Part shown: positions 47,890-58,809 of the stretch, piece after piece
How the letters are laid out: each line of letters starts with the position of its first letter
Position numbering within the stretch: the first letter of the stretch is position 1
From: Amoebophrya sp. A120
Taxonomy: Eukaryota; Sar; Dinophyceae; Syndiniales; Amoebophryaceae
Reading direction: 5' to 3'
Assembly: GCA_905178155.1 (NCBI GenBank)
Contig: CAJINV010000002.1
Coordinates: forward strand, 5,870,476-5,934,475
DNA length: 64,000 nt
Notes under the pieces: model-generated
The model's input: only the letters and a program-made list of their open reading frames with translations
Databases searched by the model: none
What the model was told of the DNA's origin: nothing
Program-made: the position numbers and the translations under genes

Positions 47890-49369
47890 GGTGTCGATCG
47901 TTGTTTTCACAGGCAGGCCGGGTGATGTTCTCCTATTTGTACGGATGTTGATGTTCTTTTCAATCCAAACGAACGTAGTTTTCAATCCAAACGAACGTAG
48001 TGTTCGTTGTGGCAACTACTGCTTTGTTTTCTTGTCTTCAGGGAAAATCAAAAATCTACATTACCCGCGAAAGGGAATGGAACGCTTTTTGTCCTATGAA
48101 GTAAGGTCATCTCCGACGAAGTTTCACCTCAATATTGCTTCGTTCCAAGGACCACATGGAAAACAAGAAGGACTCTAGCGTGGAGAAGCGCTTGCATTCG
48201 CAAAACTGTGGAGAAATGCGTACATAAGCACGCCGGAGAAAAATGGTTGGAAAACACCAGATCAGAAAAACGCTGCGAGAAGCAAACAAGATCCTCTTTA
48301 TTTTGCATATAAATATCCGCGATCCATCTTGATAAAACAAATATTGCAGGTGATGCTTGCGGTTCCAGACCCGGAGCCCAACAATGTTTCGGAGAAAATG
48401 TCGAATATGCGAACACGACATTTTCTTTTCCACCAGAAAAAGAAATCACATTGATAAGTGAATCATACTCCGTCGCGAAAATGCGTGTGCACACTACAGC
48501 ACTCGACTGCAGCTGGTAAAGCTAAAGCCCCGCTCCCGGAATGATTGTATGATCGCGATATTTGGTTCTTGCCGATAACGAGGAAAAAAGTTGCATCAAT
48601 TCATATAGTTCATTATGTGTGCCGCCTTGGTGCGCAACAAATCGATAAGGGCTCTTGATGATGTACATGTTCCGCGTTCTTGGAGGACACAACGCTCCTC
48701 CGCCGGGTTCTCTGGTTCATTTTGAAAGAGTTCCAAGACCAGCCACAGGGCGATTCCTAGCCTGCTGTCACTGGTCGAGTCTCATCCATTGACGGAAGAA
48801 ATACGATCATTAGCAAGTTGACGTACTTACGTAAAAATATTCATTGAAGGCCAAAACTAGTATTGTCAAAAGGCAAGTGTAAAGCACAAACGCAGTACCA
48901 GTAGAGTGGTGCTAGAGGTATCGAAGAAGATGATCTGCTGATCAGTTTCAAAAGTAGTCGGTCGCGATCACTAGATATTTCGTTAGACTTAGATGTAAGT
49001 TCTAATAAATTTCCAAAAGTGAAATAAGGTCAACAAGAAGTCAAGTATTCGATGAGAACAGAAGTGTTTTCGGTTTTACACAGCGGTTTCCAGTCCGCTG
49101 AATGCTGTTGGTTGTTGTGCATGCTATCTTCATCATCGAAATTACGTAAAAGTCGAAGGGCTATTTTCTGTCAGTCGTTTATAGAGCTTTTATAGTCGAG
49201 TGCTGGTAGATCTAGAAGATAAATCGTGTTCATTAGATTTGTGTTTCTTTGTGGTGCCTCGTTGTCACTCTGGTACTATTGCATCACTTGATGAGTGGAC
49301 GAGCAGTGCAGCTGCGCTGCCCCTGCCGACAAGTGCGTGATGTTTATTTCCCTGCTCTGAATAAAACAA
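47890..49369. other. AT-rich intergenic region between the tetraspan copies
   Basis: No supported gene. The minus-strand frame 48129-48494 (121 codons) shows no domain. A short tandem duplication, CAATCCAAACGAACGTAG, occurs twice at about 47961-47999. Confidence 0.45.
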
Positions 49370-52242
49370 TCAGGACCGGTCCTTGACGTGCGGATGCGTC
49401 CAGTACCCTTTAATATCATTTCCATGTGCAACAGCAGCACGAGCAGCTACTCCGCCTCCACCTGCGGGTCCGGCATGCTCCCTTACCGTGTGGGGAAATG
49501 CGTAGTACTGGTCCGGATGGCCTTGATGTTCAACCTGAGAAGTGGTGGATGAGTAAACCGTCGTCGTCGCGGCCGGAAGAGCTGCAGTGCCGCCAGCTTC
49601 ACTCGTCGTGCCGACAATCAGAGGCTCGCATTGCTCGAAAGTGGTCTGGTCTTGCACCACGGTGACGACTTGTTGATTCTGCTGATGACCATACCCGTAG
49701 TCGTAGTACTGGTGCACGTTCACGTCCTGCGGCTGATACCGCGCTCCGTGAAAATCATGCTGCTGTTGCGCCATAACAGGCTGGTGGACGAGAATGTTGG
49801 TTCCGTCCTGGCTGTATCCTGCGCAAAAGCACTATCGCACTCGTATTGTCAAAATTGCAAGCTTGTTGGTGTTCCATCGTGAAACTTGCCTTCTTTATTC
49901 CTGAAACGGAATGTTGACACATTCAATAATCCAGTTAGTCATCGATTTGGAATCTTCGGAACTACAACAACAAATTGTTCATACGTAGTTTACGATAGTT
50001 TGCAATGCGTAGGTCTCCGGCTTCAGGCAACTCCTTCCTGCCGCAGCACTTGGCCAAGAGCATAATCGGCACGGCCCAGACCAACCCCTGGGACAGAAAG
50101 TGCAGGAAGCCCCTACCTATCAAATGCAAAAATGTCTGGGTCTGGAAGAGTCATGCTGTTTTTGCCTGACGCAGAAGGTCTGGCATGCAAGCTCTAGCGC
50201 CACAGGCTTCCAGAAGCTTCCACTATGCTGACTCCGCATCACAAATCCGCCATTTTGGTGACAGAAAGTGGGCAGCTTTTGCTGCCTAAGCATGGGAATG
50301 GGATATTTTTCTGTGTTCTGAAATGCGCATCACAAGTTTGTTTGTATTCTTCCAGACCCAGACACTTTTGCAATTAATACTACCCCCCAAATGCCCGGGC
50401 TGGGCGAAGAATTCCAGGATGTACCGGGTTTCTTCGGTATATCAAAAGGAAAAATCCCCCCTCCCCATATCAAAGTGGAAATCTGTGACGCAGGATTTGC
50501 GTACACAAATCGGATTTGTCTTGCGGTGGAGGACTGCAGACAGACACAAAGCCCGGAAAGGCGTGGCTTGGGGTAGGTACTTAGCATGGCAGACGTCTGC
50601 CCTAGTAGCGTAGCAGCATTACAAATCGCCTGCGAAATCATGCAGCGGAAGCCCTGGCGTTGCTCTCTTGCAAGACAGACTCGATTTGTGGCCACAAATC
50701 AGCATCAAAAATTTTGAAAAGCACGCCTTTTCGATATGGGGAGGGAGAATTTTTCCTCACAATACGGTAGGCGTCAAATTTGCGGGAATGTGCATCCCAA
50801 ACAGAGCGGGCCCATTCGCGATAAACCAAGGGAGGACCACGTCCATAATGGTATCAAAGGAGTATTTGTCCGAGGCACAGGGCGCCCAAGCTTCGAGAAC
50901 TTTCGCAATCCACACGTACGCGAGAAAAATCTGATAGATTTTTTTACGTTTGGATGGTGAACACTTCATCTCACGAGTTTTATTCGCTCATATGTCAAAG
51001 GAAAACGACGCAAATGGCGTGACGTCGAGAGTAAGCAACATTCTACGCATGGCGTTACTGGTCTTCACTAGGTCTAGGTCGAGAGAAGATCGAGCGGAGC
51101 CATATTGCATCTAATTTATTACGTAAGAACAATGACATTATTCTTACCGTCACTCCCAGCGCGACGTAGAGCACCAGTAGAGCAAACACCGGCCACCAGG
51201 CTTTCTCCATTTTCCGACTGGGTTGTGAAAGTGCACAAATCCCCCTTTCGTGGTCCTAATTACGACTCCAGCAGCAGGAGACGCTGTTGCCTCTCAGGCC
51301 ATGCTGTAGTCCCATCTGCCACGCAAGAGCTACAAATTATGACTATGTCTTCTGTGGTTTCTGATGCTACTCAAGATCTCCTGCCCGAGTCAACGTCGAA
51401 ACGGGGCTAACAACAATTGACGAGTGGGACGACCACTAGTGGGAGTTCTTGTGCACTCTGATATACCCGCACCGACATTCGCGAAAACTGACATGATGAC
51501 GGAAACGGCGAAGCCCGCGCAGAGGAATTTTTGCAGCATAACGACGAGGGCGTGGCGGCTCTTCGACAAGACGTTGTTCCAGATTTGCGGCGTGATTTCC
51601 GAAACGTCGCAGTCGGCGTCGAAGTCCCGTATCACGTTGATCCAGGGGAATCTTCGGCCAGGAAAGTTGATGTGATCATGTGAGTTCTTTGTGAATCATG
51701 CGTGGCGGTGAATTAATATAATACCTTCTGCATGACAAACAAGTCGCTGAGCGCTTCGTCGACGTGCACGACAGCACTGAGACTAGCTCTACAAGAAGCT
51801 TCCATTCATCTTATCTCTTGCCCACATCGACGAAATTTTCTGCAACGCATACGTAAAACGACTGCGCGATCCTATTGCCGTCCAGCAACACCGTGCTGAG
51901 CAACGGTATGGAGAGGAAATGAAAACTGGTTTCGGTCGTTTTGGAAATGGGTTCTTGGGCACGAAAGCAAAACATCATGCTGCACATAACGTTTTGCCTG
52001 TCACTAGTACTAGTAGTAGTACTACTACGACGCCCGCAAGGCACATTAATAAAGCTGCTTTATCATGGTCTGCTGTAGTGTTTCGGCTTCGTGCAAGTAC
52101 CGGGTCCAACATGACAAACAAGTTTCCATTTGATTTCCATACGCCCCCACAGCAACAGGGCGGACAAGGCGTGGGAGAAGCCGAAGCACCCGATTAACAG
52201 GTGCCGGAAATCCGCCTTCGGGTTGCAGCAGCAGATACACAT
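49370..52242 (-). CDS. Tetraspan membrane protein, copy 2
   Basis: Start ATG at 52242 (MCICCCNPKADFRHLLI), closely matching the N-terminus of copy 1. Exons, the first four approximate: 52242-52143, 51905-51852, 51670-51466, 51214-51148; then 50930-50765, 50434-50380, 50112-50013 and 49813-49370. The intron 51147-50931 is GT-AG; those at 50764-50435 and 50379-50113 are elements that join exactly in phase. Shared blocks with copy 1 are CxxxEITP before the second hydrophobic segment (FLCAGFAVSVIMSVFANVG), KMEKAWWPVFALLVLYVALG, an NLTP/TITP motif in the large loop, and the last segment FLHFLSQGLVWAVPIMLLAK. It differs by a 147-residue Gln/Tyr/Gly-rich cytosolic tail. The early exon borders are not exact. 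Confidence 0.65.
49814..50012. repeat. Introner-like element, family 3
   Basis: Plus strand begins TATCCTGCGCAAAAGCAC and ends ACGATAGTTTGCAATGCGTA. Removal of 50012-49814 joins EAGD to SQDGTNILV; collapse of the single flanking C would leave an extra base. Confidence 0.7.
50113..50379. repeat. Introner-like element, family 1
   Basis: GTCTGGGTCTGG inverted ends with GGTAG duplicates. Removing 267 bases joins PGHLGG to RGFLHFLSQ in phase. Sliding four bases along the duplication gives GT-AG. The interior is highly similar to the copies at 44740 and 56814. Confidence 0.85.
50435..50764. repeat. Introner-like element, family 6
   Basis: CCTCCCCATATC-type inverted ends with TACCG duplicates. Removing 330 bases joins PANLTPT to EETRYILEFF in phase. 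The interior is inverted relative to the copy at 42038-42364 although both host genes lie on the same strand. Not GT-AG. Confidence 0.9.
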
Positions 52243-54516
52243 TTTCTCGGAGTTGGATTTTGTTTCGGAGGTTTGGAGTTGAAAAAAATTGTGTACTTAC
52301 TCAGAGTGTTATTCGTGTTTTTGTTGATGCTAGCTTTGAGTATCAAAGGAGAAAAGCCGTCACTTCGGCTTCGGTCACGAAATAAATTTATACTGAAAAG
52401 CAATGACACGCAGGGTTTAGAAGAGGAGGCCGATGAAACAACAAGTGGACGTCTTGCGACGTGCAGCTCAACGTTTCTCGAAGGTGATGTGGCAGTTCAA
52501 AACTAAGACTAACGATGAAGTAGTGGGACGCCAATCAATACCAGTTCGAGAAGAGTAGGCACTTCTTCATCCAACTATATGTCGCGACAACAAACACCGC
52601 TAGAAGCCGGCCAGAAAAAATAGAAAAGAGAAGACACTAGACATAGTGTTTCACATTGGTCTTGATGGTCGCACGCACGCACGGAGGATCGATCTCTGGT
52701 GTCTTTGTGCTAATTATATCGCGGATCGGCACAATCACAAGAAACAATACACCCATCAGATGCTTTATGCGTACAGCAACGGCAACTGGATCACAATCAT
52801 GATCACTTTGAACTGGCGAAACACGCGGCGACTATCTTCCATCTATGAGGGGATCCTCTTTCAATACACATTTTCGCGAGTCAGAGTCTGCGACATAGAT
52901 TGACTCCACACACGACACAGCCACACGGAAATAAGTGATAGCGCGGTCTTTCGCTTCTTTGTGACCATGGGGCAGCTGCTACCCTGCCCTCCTGCGAACA
53001 GGCACGCACGGGCCGTGGCGCCGGCCCGGGCCGGCAACTATCTAGCGCCAGCGGGATGGCACATAGGGGGGCAGGCAGACTGGCAGGGCCAAAGTGCTGG
53101 CGTGGCGGCGCTGCGACGATGGACGAACGGACGCCACGGACTTGGGCAGGCACCCACAAAACCAACGGGGCGGACGGGGCGGAGAGAAAGCCCCCACACC
53201 CAGGGCCTTCTTTTCCCCGTCCCGCGCGAAGCAAAGGCGGGTCTTGTCGTCCCTAAAGAAATGACGTCTATATTTTCCACCAAGTGGATCCCGACAGACT
53301 ATAAAAAGGATCGGCGACGACGCAGGCACGCGCGTCCTCTACCTTCGGCAACGTGTCGCCTTTCTGGCACGTCGACACTTCGCCGGCCGATTGTTTCGCC
53401 ACAATGCGGAAAAAAAAAACCGACCCGACCACAAGCACGGCCAGACTCTTTGGGCGTGATTCTTTGTCTTCCTCGCTCCACTTCCGGCAGCTGGCCGGCT
53501 GCCCCACATACAAGCAGGCACCCAACGGGGCCCCGCCCAAGCGCAGCGGGCGCGGCCGGCCTCCGGGAGGAGGCAGGCGCGCCGCGGGCGTGGCGGAGAG
53601 GAGCCGCGCCCGGGCCTCCGCCCAAGGTGCGACGCCGCCCGCCGCCCGCCCAAAGCGGCCCGGCGCGGGGGCGCCACTACAAGGCGGACCGCTGGCCCGC
53701 CCCGGGCGCCGGGCTCACTATCTGCCGGGCGGGGGGCCGGCGCTTTAGATGGGGGCGCCGCGCTCGCGCTGGGTTCACAAGTAGCCGGGTCCACACGGGG
53801 CTCGCGAGGTCGGTCGAGTGTGTGACAAACATTTGGCGGCGCAGGCGACTGCCTGCGCAGCGGTGCGACCAGGGGGCGCAAGCGACACCGGCCCGAGCGG
53901 GCTGCCGCCCAAGCGAGGCAGGCAGGCGGGCCCCCCCAGCAAGTCCAAAGGGCCTCAGCGCGCGCGCGGCCGGGCGCGCGCCCGCCGCTCTTGCCATTGG
54001 CGGCAAAGGTAGGCGCCCCGTTGCGCCCGGCTACGTTGCTCCAGTGATTACGGCCGGCGCCCCGCGTAATGAGCCGGCGGCTCGCACCACGCCCCGCCCC
54101 GAGCGGGGAATTGCAACACTGCCCGCGCCCTTGGAGAGCTGCCCAGCCGGCGCTTACAGGGGCGAGGCGCCACCGCCTTCGAGAGTTGGCACACTTACTC
54201 GCTTCGCCCTGGGTCTTTTTCGTTTATTATCACGTCGACACACCATTAGGATTCACATTCAGAACCTCATACACTCAACAAGAGCGAATAAGCTCGTTGT
54301 AGCAGGTCGGTCCGTATAACGTCTAAAAGAATTGAACAAATACTCCACCGAAGGGGCTGCGGTCTGGCGTCTTCTCTTCTGTTCATGTTCAGCATAATTT
54401 TTATATCCACTAGATCACTAGCACTACCATACTGGGCTTCAAAAAGTTTCCCCGTCGAGCTTCAAAAAGTTTTCCCGTCACACGTCCAAACTCATTTCAA
54501 CCCCCACAGCACTCTC
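52243..54516. other. Intergenic region with GC-rich island (about 52960-54220)
   Basis: From about 52960 to 54220 GC content jumps, with runs such as GCGCGCGCGGCC and GCCCGCCGCCCGCC, then falls to AT-rich DNA on both sides. The 452-codon plus-strand frame 52961-54319 and several minus-strand frames overlap here; all are Arg/Pro/Gly/Ala-rich with no domain. I see no rRNA or tRNA signature and no terminal repeats. The rest of the interval is AT-rich and empty. Confidence 0.55.
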
Positions 54517-55440
54517 CTATTCCATCGCCGGCGCCAGCGCCAGGGTGGAAAAGTTGTGTTCGCCCGGCATCTTCGCCATGTACTCGCTTTGAATGATCTG
54601 TCCGACCCTCTCCCCAAAAGACAACCCTTCGACCATGGCAAATTTCCGCGGTTTCGGCCTTGCCCCGTCCAGCTCCCAGATCGCGTTGTTCTTCTCCACA
54701 AAAGCAACGAAGTGAAAATCCACCTTGCCCTCCGTCATTTCCGTTTGGTTACTCCTCCCGGACGCCGCTTTCTGTTGCTGTTTCCGCATCGGCTCGAAGG
54801 TCTCCATAATTTTCCCTCGTTCTCCCGGGGTGTGGTCTTTCGTTGCGGTGACGAACTGCCCAAGGATGGAATCGTCGGTGAACGGTAACGAGCTGCGGTT
54901 GTTGATCAGAGAGTGTATGGCGGCGATCGTTCCACACGCGTTTCCCAACGCCTTCGATTGCCAGAGGAAAAACGGCTCGCCCTCGGGCTGCGGTAAATCC
55001 TCCGTCTTCTTCTCCCTTTCCCCCAACAGTTCCGATTTCGGCGGGAAAAGAAAGATCATCGCGTAGACCGGTTGGGGCAGCATCATCAGAAGCTCGGGGT
55101 CAAAGCCGAACACGTCGTGAATCGCGATGTTCTGCGGAGCGCCCAGTTTGTGAATGAAGTCGGTGAACGTTTCGGGGTTGGACTCCAAGGCGGGCCACCG
55201 GGCGCGGGCGGATTTCTCCTTTTCTTGGACAGCGGCGTCTGGTTCCGCTATTGTACTATCATTCCCGGACGTCGCCTGTTGGTCTCCCGCCGGGGAAGCA
55301 GCTGCTACCGCGGCTTGCTGTTGCTCTTCTGTCATGATTTTTTCTTCTGCTGCGGTTTTGACACAGCTTTCTTGGTCCTCAATAGATGCCACTTTGGGCT
55401 TTTTCGTACAAGGTTCACCTTCAGGGACGGTGTCCGGCAT
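54517..55440 (-). CDS. Ubiquitin carboxyl-terminal hydrolase (peptidase C12, UCHL-like)
   Basis: A single 307-codon exon from ATG at 55440. After a disordered 80-residue leader, RWPALESNPETFTDFIHKLG opens a C12 domain. The catalytic triad is visible: Cys169 in GNACGTIA, His243 in VDFHFVAF, Asp258 in WELDG. The Cys-His and His-Asp spacings (74 and 15) equal those of UCHL3 as I remember it. The enzyme would cut ubiquitin from small C-terminal adducts or release it from precursors in cytosol or nucleus. The oxyanion Gln, normally six residues before the Cys, is here eight before it (Gln161), so that loop may be two residues longer. There is no C-terminal extension of the UCHL5/BAP1 type. Confidence 0.93.
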   Translation of the reverse strand: MPDTVPEGEPCTKKPKVASIEDQESCVKTAAEEKIMTEEQQQAAVAAASPAGDQQATSGNDSTIAEPDAAVQEKEKSARARWPALESNPETFTDFIHKLGAPQNIAIHDVFGFDPELLMMLPQPVYAMIFLFPPKSELLGEREKKTEDLPQPEGEPFFLWQSKALGNACGTIAAIHSLINNRSSLPFTDDSILGQFVTATKDHTPGERGKIMETFEPMRKQQQKAASGRSNQTEMTEGKVDFHFVAFVEKNNAIWELDGARPKPRKFAMVEGLSFGERVGQIIQSEYMAKMPGEHNFSTLALAPAME

Positions 55441-56314
55441 AGCTAAAGCCTAGTACGTTTGCAGGAAAAAAAACAAAAAGGAAAAGTCGAAGTGATCAGG
55501 TAAGCATAGCACTGTGACACAAGGGGGAGGAAACACAACTCAACCTACCATAAAATTCGAACGAAAATAACATGGAATCTGTCCACCAACATCAGTTTTT
55601 CAGGGGTTTTTGCTCCGCGGAAAGATTTCGTATTTTCTGGTGTATGATCTTCTGGAAGGGTGCGAATAGCGCAAAAGCTCATTATCAAACCGCCGAAACC
55701 ACCAGCCGTAAAAGAGATCTTGGACACAACCCGTCCCGCAGGGAGCAAATTGAACAGTCGTACACCGCTTGTATCAGATAGAAAGACGACGTTGCACTCG
55801 CGTTCTTATCAATAGGGCTGGAATAAAAATGTCGCTTCATCTGTTCATTTGGTCATCGTGGCGGAATGAAGTTTGATGTTGAGAGGGACGAGGGTATAAA
55901 AACAAGCTGTCAACAATTTCTGACTGTCGCACGGGGCGGTGCGCAAAGAGGTCTAGCCTGAAAAGGAGGTTGTCGACAAAGTCGAAGCCCGGCTCGGGTA
56001 GGTAGTCGTAGTTCTATTGCAGCAGGTCTACCAGGCAGTCGGGGTTTTGTTGTTCATTCCCATTCGGTTTCACTCTCGGACGTTCATCTTTCGTAGAAAC
56101 CACCTACCAAAAGGGAAACAGTCGTTAGATTTGTTCAGCACAATTCGTCCTGCACCAAGTAGTCTTGGCACCACGACCCGCGTCCGCCGGTACTATTGTG
56201 GCCCTTACGACCACCACTCCCAAACACCATCTTCCAACCAGCTCCATCATCCGGCACTGCAGCAGCGTCCAGCAGCTACGCCAAAACGTTCGTCGCGACC
56301 AGCTCCTACCCTCT
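55441..56314. other. Intergenic region, no supported gene
   Basis: AT-rich upstream half and mixed downstream half. The minus-strand frame 56125-56355 is Trp/Arg/Cys-rich and overlaps the neighbouring last exon in another frame; I do not call it. Confidence 0.4.
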
Positions 56315-58260
56315 CTATTGCAAGTCCAGCACCGCCATCTTGTTCGCCAACTCATCCGCCGAAGACAGAAGTGAGTAAGGACACTCGTACTGCTTCATTA
56401 TGGTCGAAAATTTACTCTCTTCCGCCGGGAAGTCGTTCGCCAACGAGTGAGTGTACTTTGCAAGGACCACGGCGGCTTCGAACACCTCACAACTAATTAT
56501 GGCGTTCTCAAATGTTATATTCCCAACTGTATACATGATTTGTCATGCACAATGAGCATCAAGGTCCACACCTGGAAGCTACCTCGCATGACAAATTTAA
56601 GAACAGGAAGGGTCAAACAGCATGGGAATCTGTGCCGAATTTGTAATGCAAGAGTTGCGAGATTCGGCATTTCCCTGTTGCCATTCTTGCATCACAAATT
56701 CATGCAACAGTTGAGAATGTAACAATTGAGAGTCCCATACTAATTTCCACCACCTCGGTGAACTCGAAGTAGTGCGTTGTTGCCGAGTTTTTCGCGGTTT
56801 GGATCTTGTAGCACACGTTATCAAATGCAAATATGTCTGGGTCTGGATCTGGAAGAGTCATGCTGTTTTTGCATGACACAGAAGGTCTTGCATGGAAGCC
56901 CTAGCATCACAGGTTTCGAGAAGGCTCCGCAATGCCTAATCCGCATCACAAATCCCCCATTTCGGTGGCAGAAAGTGGGCAACTTTTGCTGTCTATGCAT
57001 GAGAGATTTGTGTGAGTTCTGAAATGCGCATCGCAAGTTTGCACTCTTCCAGACCCAGACATATCTGCATTTGATACACGTCCGCCAAATCCGACTCGTG
57101 GGCCTGGTTCAGGGCTTTCCGTAAACTCGCGTCGGAAGGACGCATGCGGGCGAAGGTCGACGGCGACTTGAAAGCAAGAGGGATTACCTGAATTTTATCA
57201 ACAGGCCGTTTTGATAGCATCTTTTGGTCAACAAGCGGTCAAGCTGCATCGAGGTCATGATTTCCAACAGGACTTCTACACTCAGCATGATGACATCCAC
57301 ATTACCTTCTAAAGGCAGAAACACACCATTTTTTACCACGTCTTCCCAGCTTTCCCCGGAATCCTCCTCGTCCAAATCGTCTGGATTAGGTTTGATTTTC
57401 AGCAACAACTTCTTTTCTCTCGTATTTGACTTCTCCTCGTCTAACACCAGCCACACATCCGCCTTGCCCAAATGCTCGCTGTTTGAACCTTTCCCACTTG
57501 GAGGCCCTTTCTGCTCCCAGAGCTCGCCGCAACAGAGCAGACAACTCGTACACCTGCCGAATAAGAACTCCTGTAATAACCGCTTTGCCTTGTTGTAAAT
57601 GGTCGTCGTCACGCTATTGGAGTACGCAAACGGCGCACCCTGCTGGACGCGTTTACAGAGTTGCGGCTGCACGGAGAGGGTTTGCAAACCGAGGTTGAGT
57701 AGAGAGATCACCGCATTGAGCTTGGGCAGCATCTCGGCGATCCGCTCTCGCCTGTCCTTCCCGTCTTTCTTCGTCTTTAGCCACTTCGTCCACGATTCTT
57801 TCGAATCGGGCCGCTCGTCGTCCTCATCCGAGCCAATGTCGAGAATCTCCTCCACCTTGCGGATCTGGAAACGGATCAGCTTGGTACCTGATAGATACGA
57901 TAGGTTTACGTTCATACTCGGTTCGAAATTTCGCACAGAAGAACAAGCTGCGGATAGTACTTGAAATTTTTCACCCTCACAACATCAAAAACAACAAGAA
58001 AAACATTTATCTTGATCATCACGCAGCGCTGTAAAATATCAGAGAAAAATACTCGGCAGCAAGAGCGGCAACGCCTCCTCTCTTATCAGTAGTTTCTCCG
58101 CAACCTGGACTGGGATTGTCAAGGCTTCCAAGGTCTTCCAGAGCACATATCCCTCCTCCTCCACGCCGTTGAAGGATTGCAGGAAGTCGATCGCCCGTTT
58201 GGTCCCGGTGGCCACCTTAAAAATCGCCCCGGCCGCAGCGGAGACACCGAACATCGCCAT
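56315..58260 (-). CDS. Helical cytosolic protein, five exons, unrecognised
   Basis: Exons 58260-58053, 57887-57188, 57125-57077, 56813-56740 and 56492-56315 join in frame to 402 codons plus TAG, starting at an ATG. Introns 1 (165 bases) and 2 (62 bases) are GT-AG; introns 3 and 4 are elements of families 1 and 4, so both intron types are spliced from one transcript. The N-terminal third is helical with small residues (VSAAAGAIFKVATGTKRAID), and KLNAVISLLNLGLQTLSVQP follows a charged linker; this recalls four-helix HeLo/MLKL-type bundles, but only loosely. A Cys cluster (FGRCTSCLLCCGELW) lies in the middle. No membrane segment is certain. Function unknown. Confidence 0.75.
56493..56739. repeat. 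Introner-like element, family 4
   Basis: Begins TATGGGACTCTCAATTGTTA and ends AACATTTGAGAACGCCATA on the minus strand, flanked by ATTAG duplicates. Removing 247 bases joins TEVVEI to SCEVFEAAVV in phase. It can end in AG but then starts TA. Confidence 0.88.
56814..57076. repeat. Introner-like element, family 1
   Basis: GTCTGGGTCTGG inverted ends with ACGTG duplicates. Removing 263 bases joins ESDLADV to CYKIQTAKN in phase. Not GT-AG. The interior closely matches the copies at 44740 and 50113. Confidence 0.88.
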
Positions 58261-58809
58261 GTTATTGTCTTTGTCAAGATATACTTAAGTACAGGAGTCG
58301 TCTTTTTTTCAACAGTGCGCTTTTGATGTTGTTATCAGATTTTTACGTAGAAGATGAAGTACAATGATATCACCCAGATGAGGCCGCTCTCACCTTAGTT
58401 AGGAGAGGACGAAGAAGATACTAGTACTAGTTGCACAGAGAGAAGGAGTTCTTCACCCCGCGGCGGCCTCGTGGGAAAGAAGATCTTGCCCCTCCTTCCT
58501 AGTACGACAAGGCAGAAGTAAATTCTACTCTTCGCTCAGCACCAAAATAGAATCTAGGCGTCGTCTCACCCTGTTTCTGCTTTCGATTCAGATATGATAT
58601 CAAAACTGCGCTCTAACCTACAGGAGAAGATGACTGCGTGCACAGCGGTTTCCCAGCACGAGCTTGGCAAGTCTGAAGCAGCAGCCCTGACGTTGTCTTA
58701 TCCTCCACAGCATCTAGTACTGTAGAGCCAGGTGTGAAAGAGAAAGTGGCTACTGTAAGCAGGGACTGTCCTGTGTCTGTAGTACCGCGATTGAAATTTC
58801 ACATGTTTG
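58261..58809. other. Intergenic region, no gene seen
   Basis: No frame longer than about 60 codons and no inverted-repeat element. Composition is mixed. Confidence 0.45.

Noticed and set aside
52961-54319. A 452-codon plus-strand frame beginning with ATG
   Set aside because: It lies in a GC-rich island where several frames are open on both strands; the translation is Arg/Pro/Gly/Ala-rich, has no domain, and opposes the strand of every supported gene.
57189-57245. TATCAAAACGGCCTGTTGATA as a tiny element
   Set aside because: It begins TATC and ends GATA but is only 21 bases, its removal is not needed, and the nearby 62-base GT-AG intron 57187-57126 explains the frame change.
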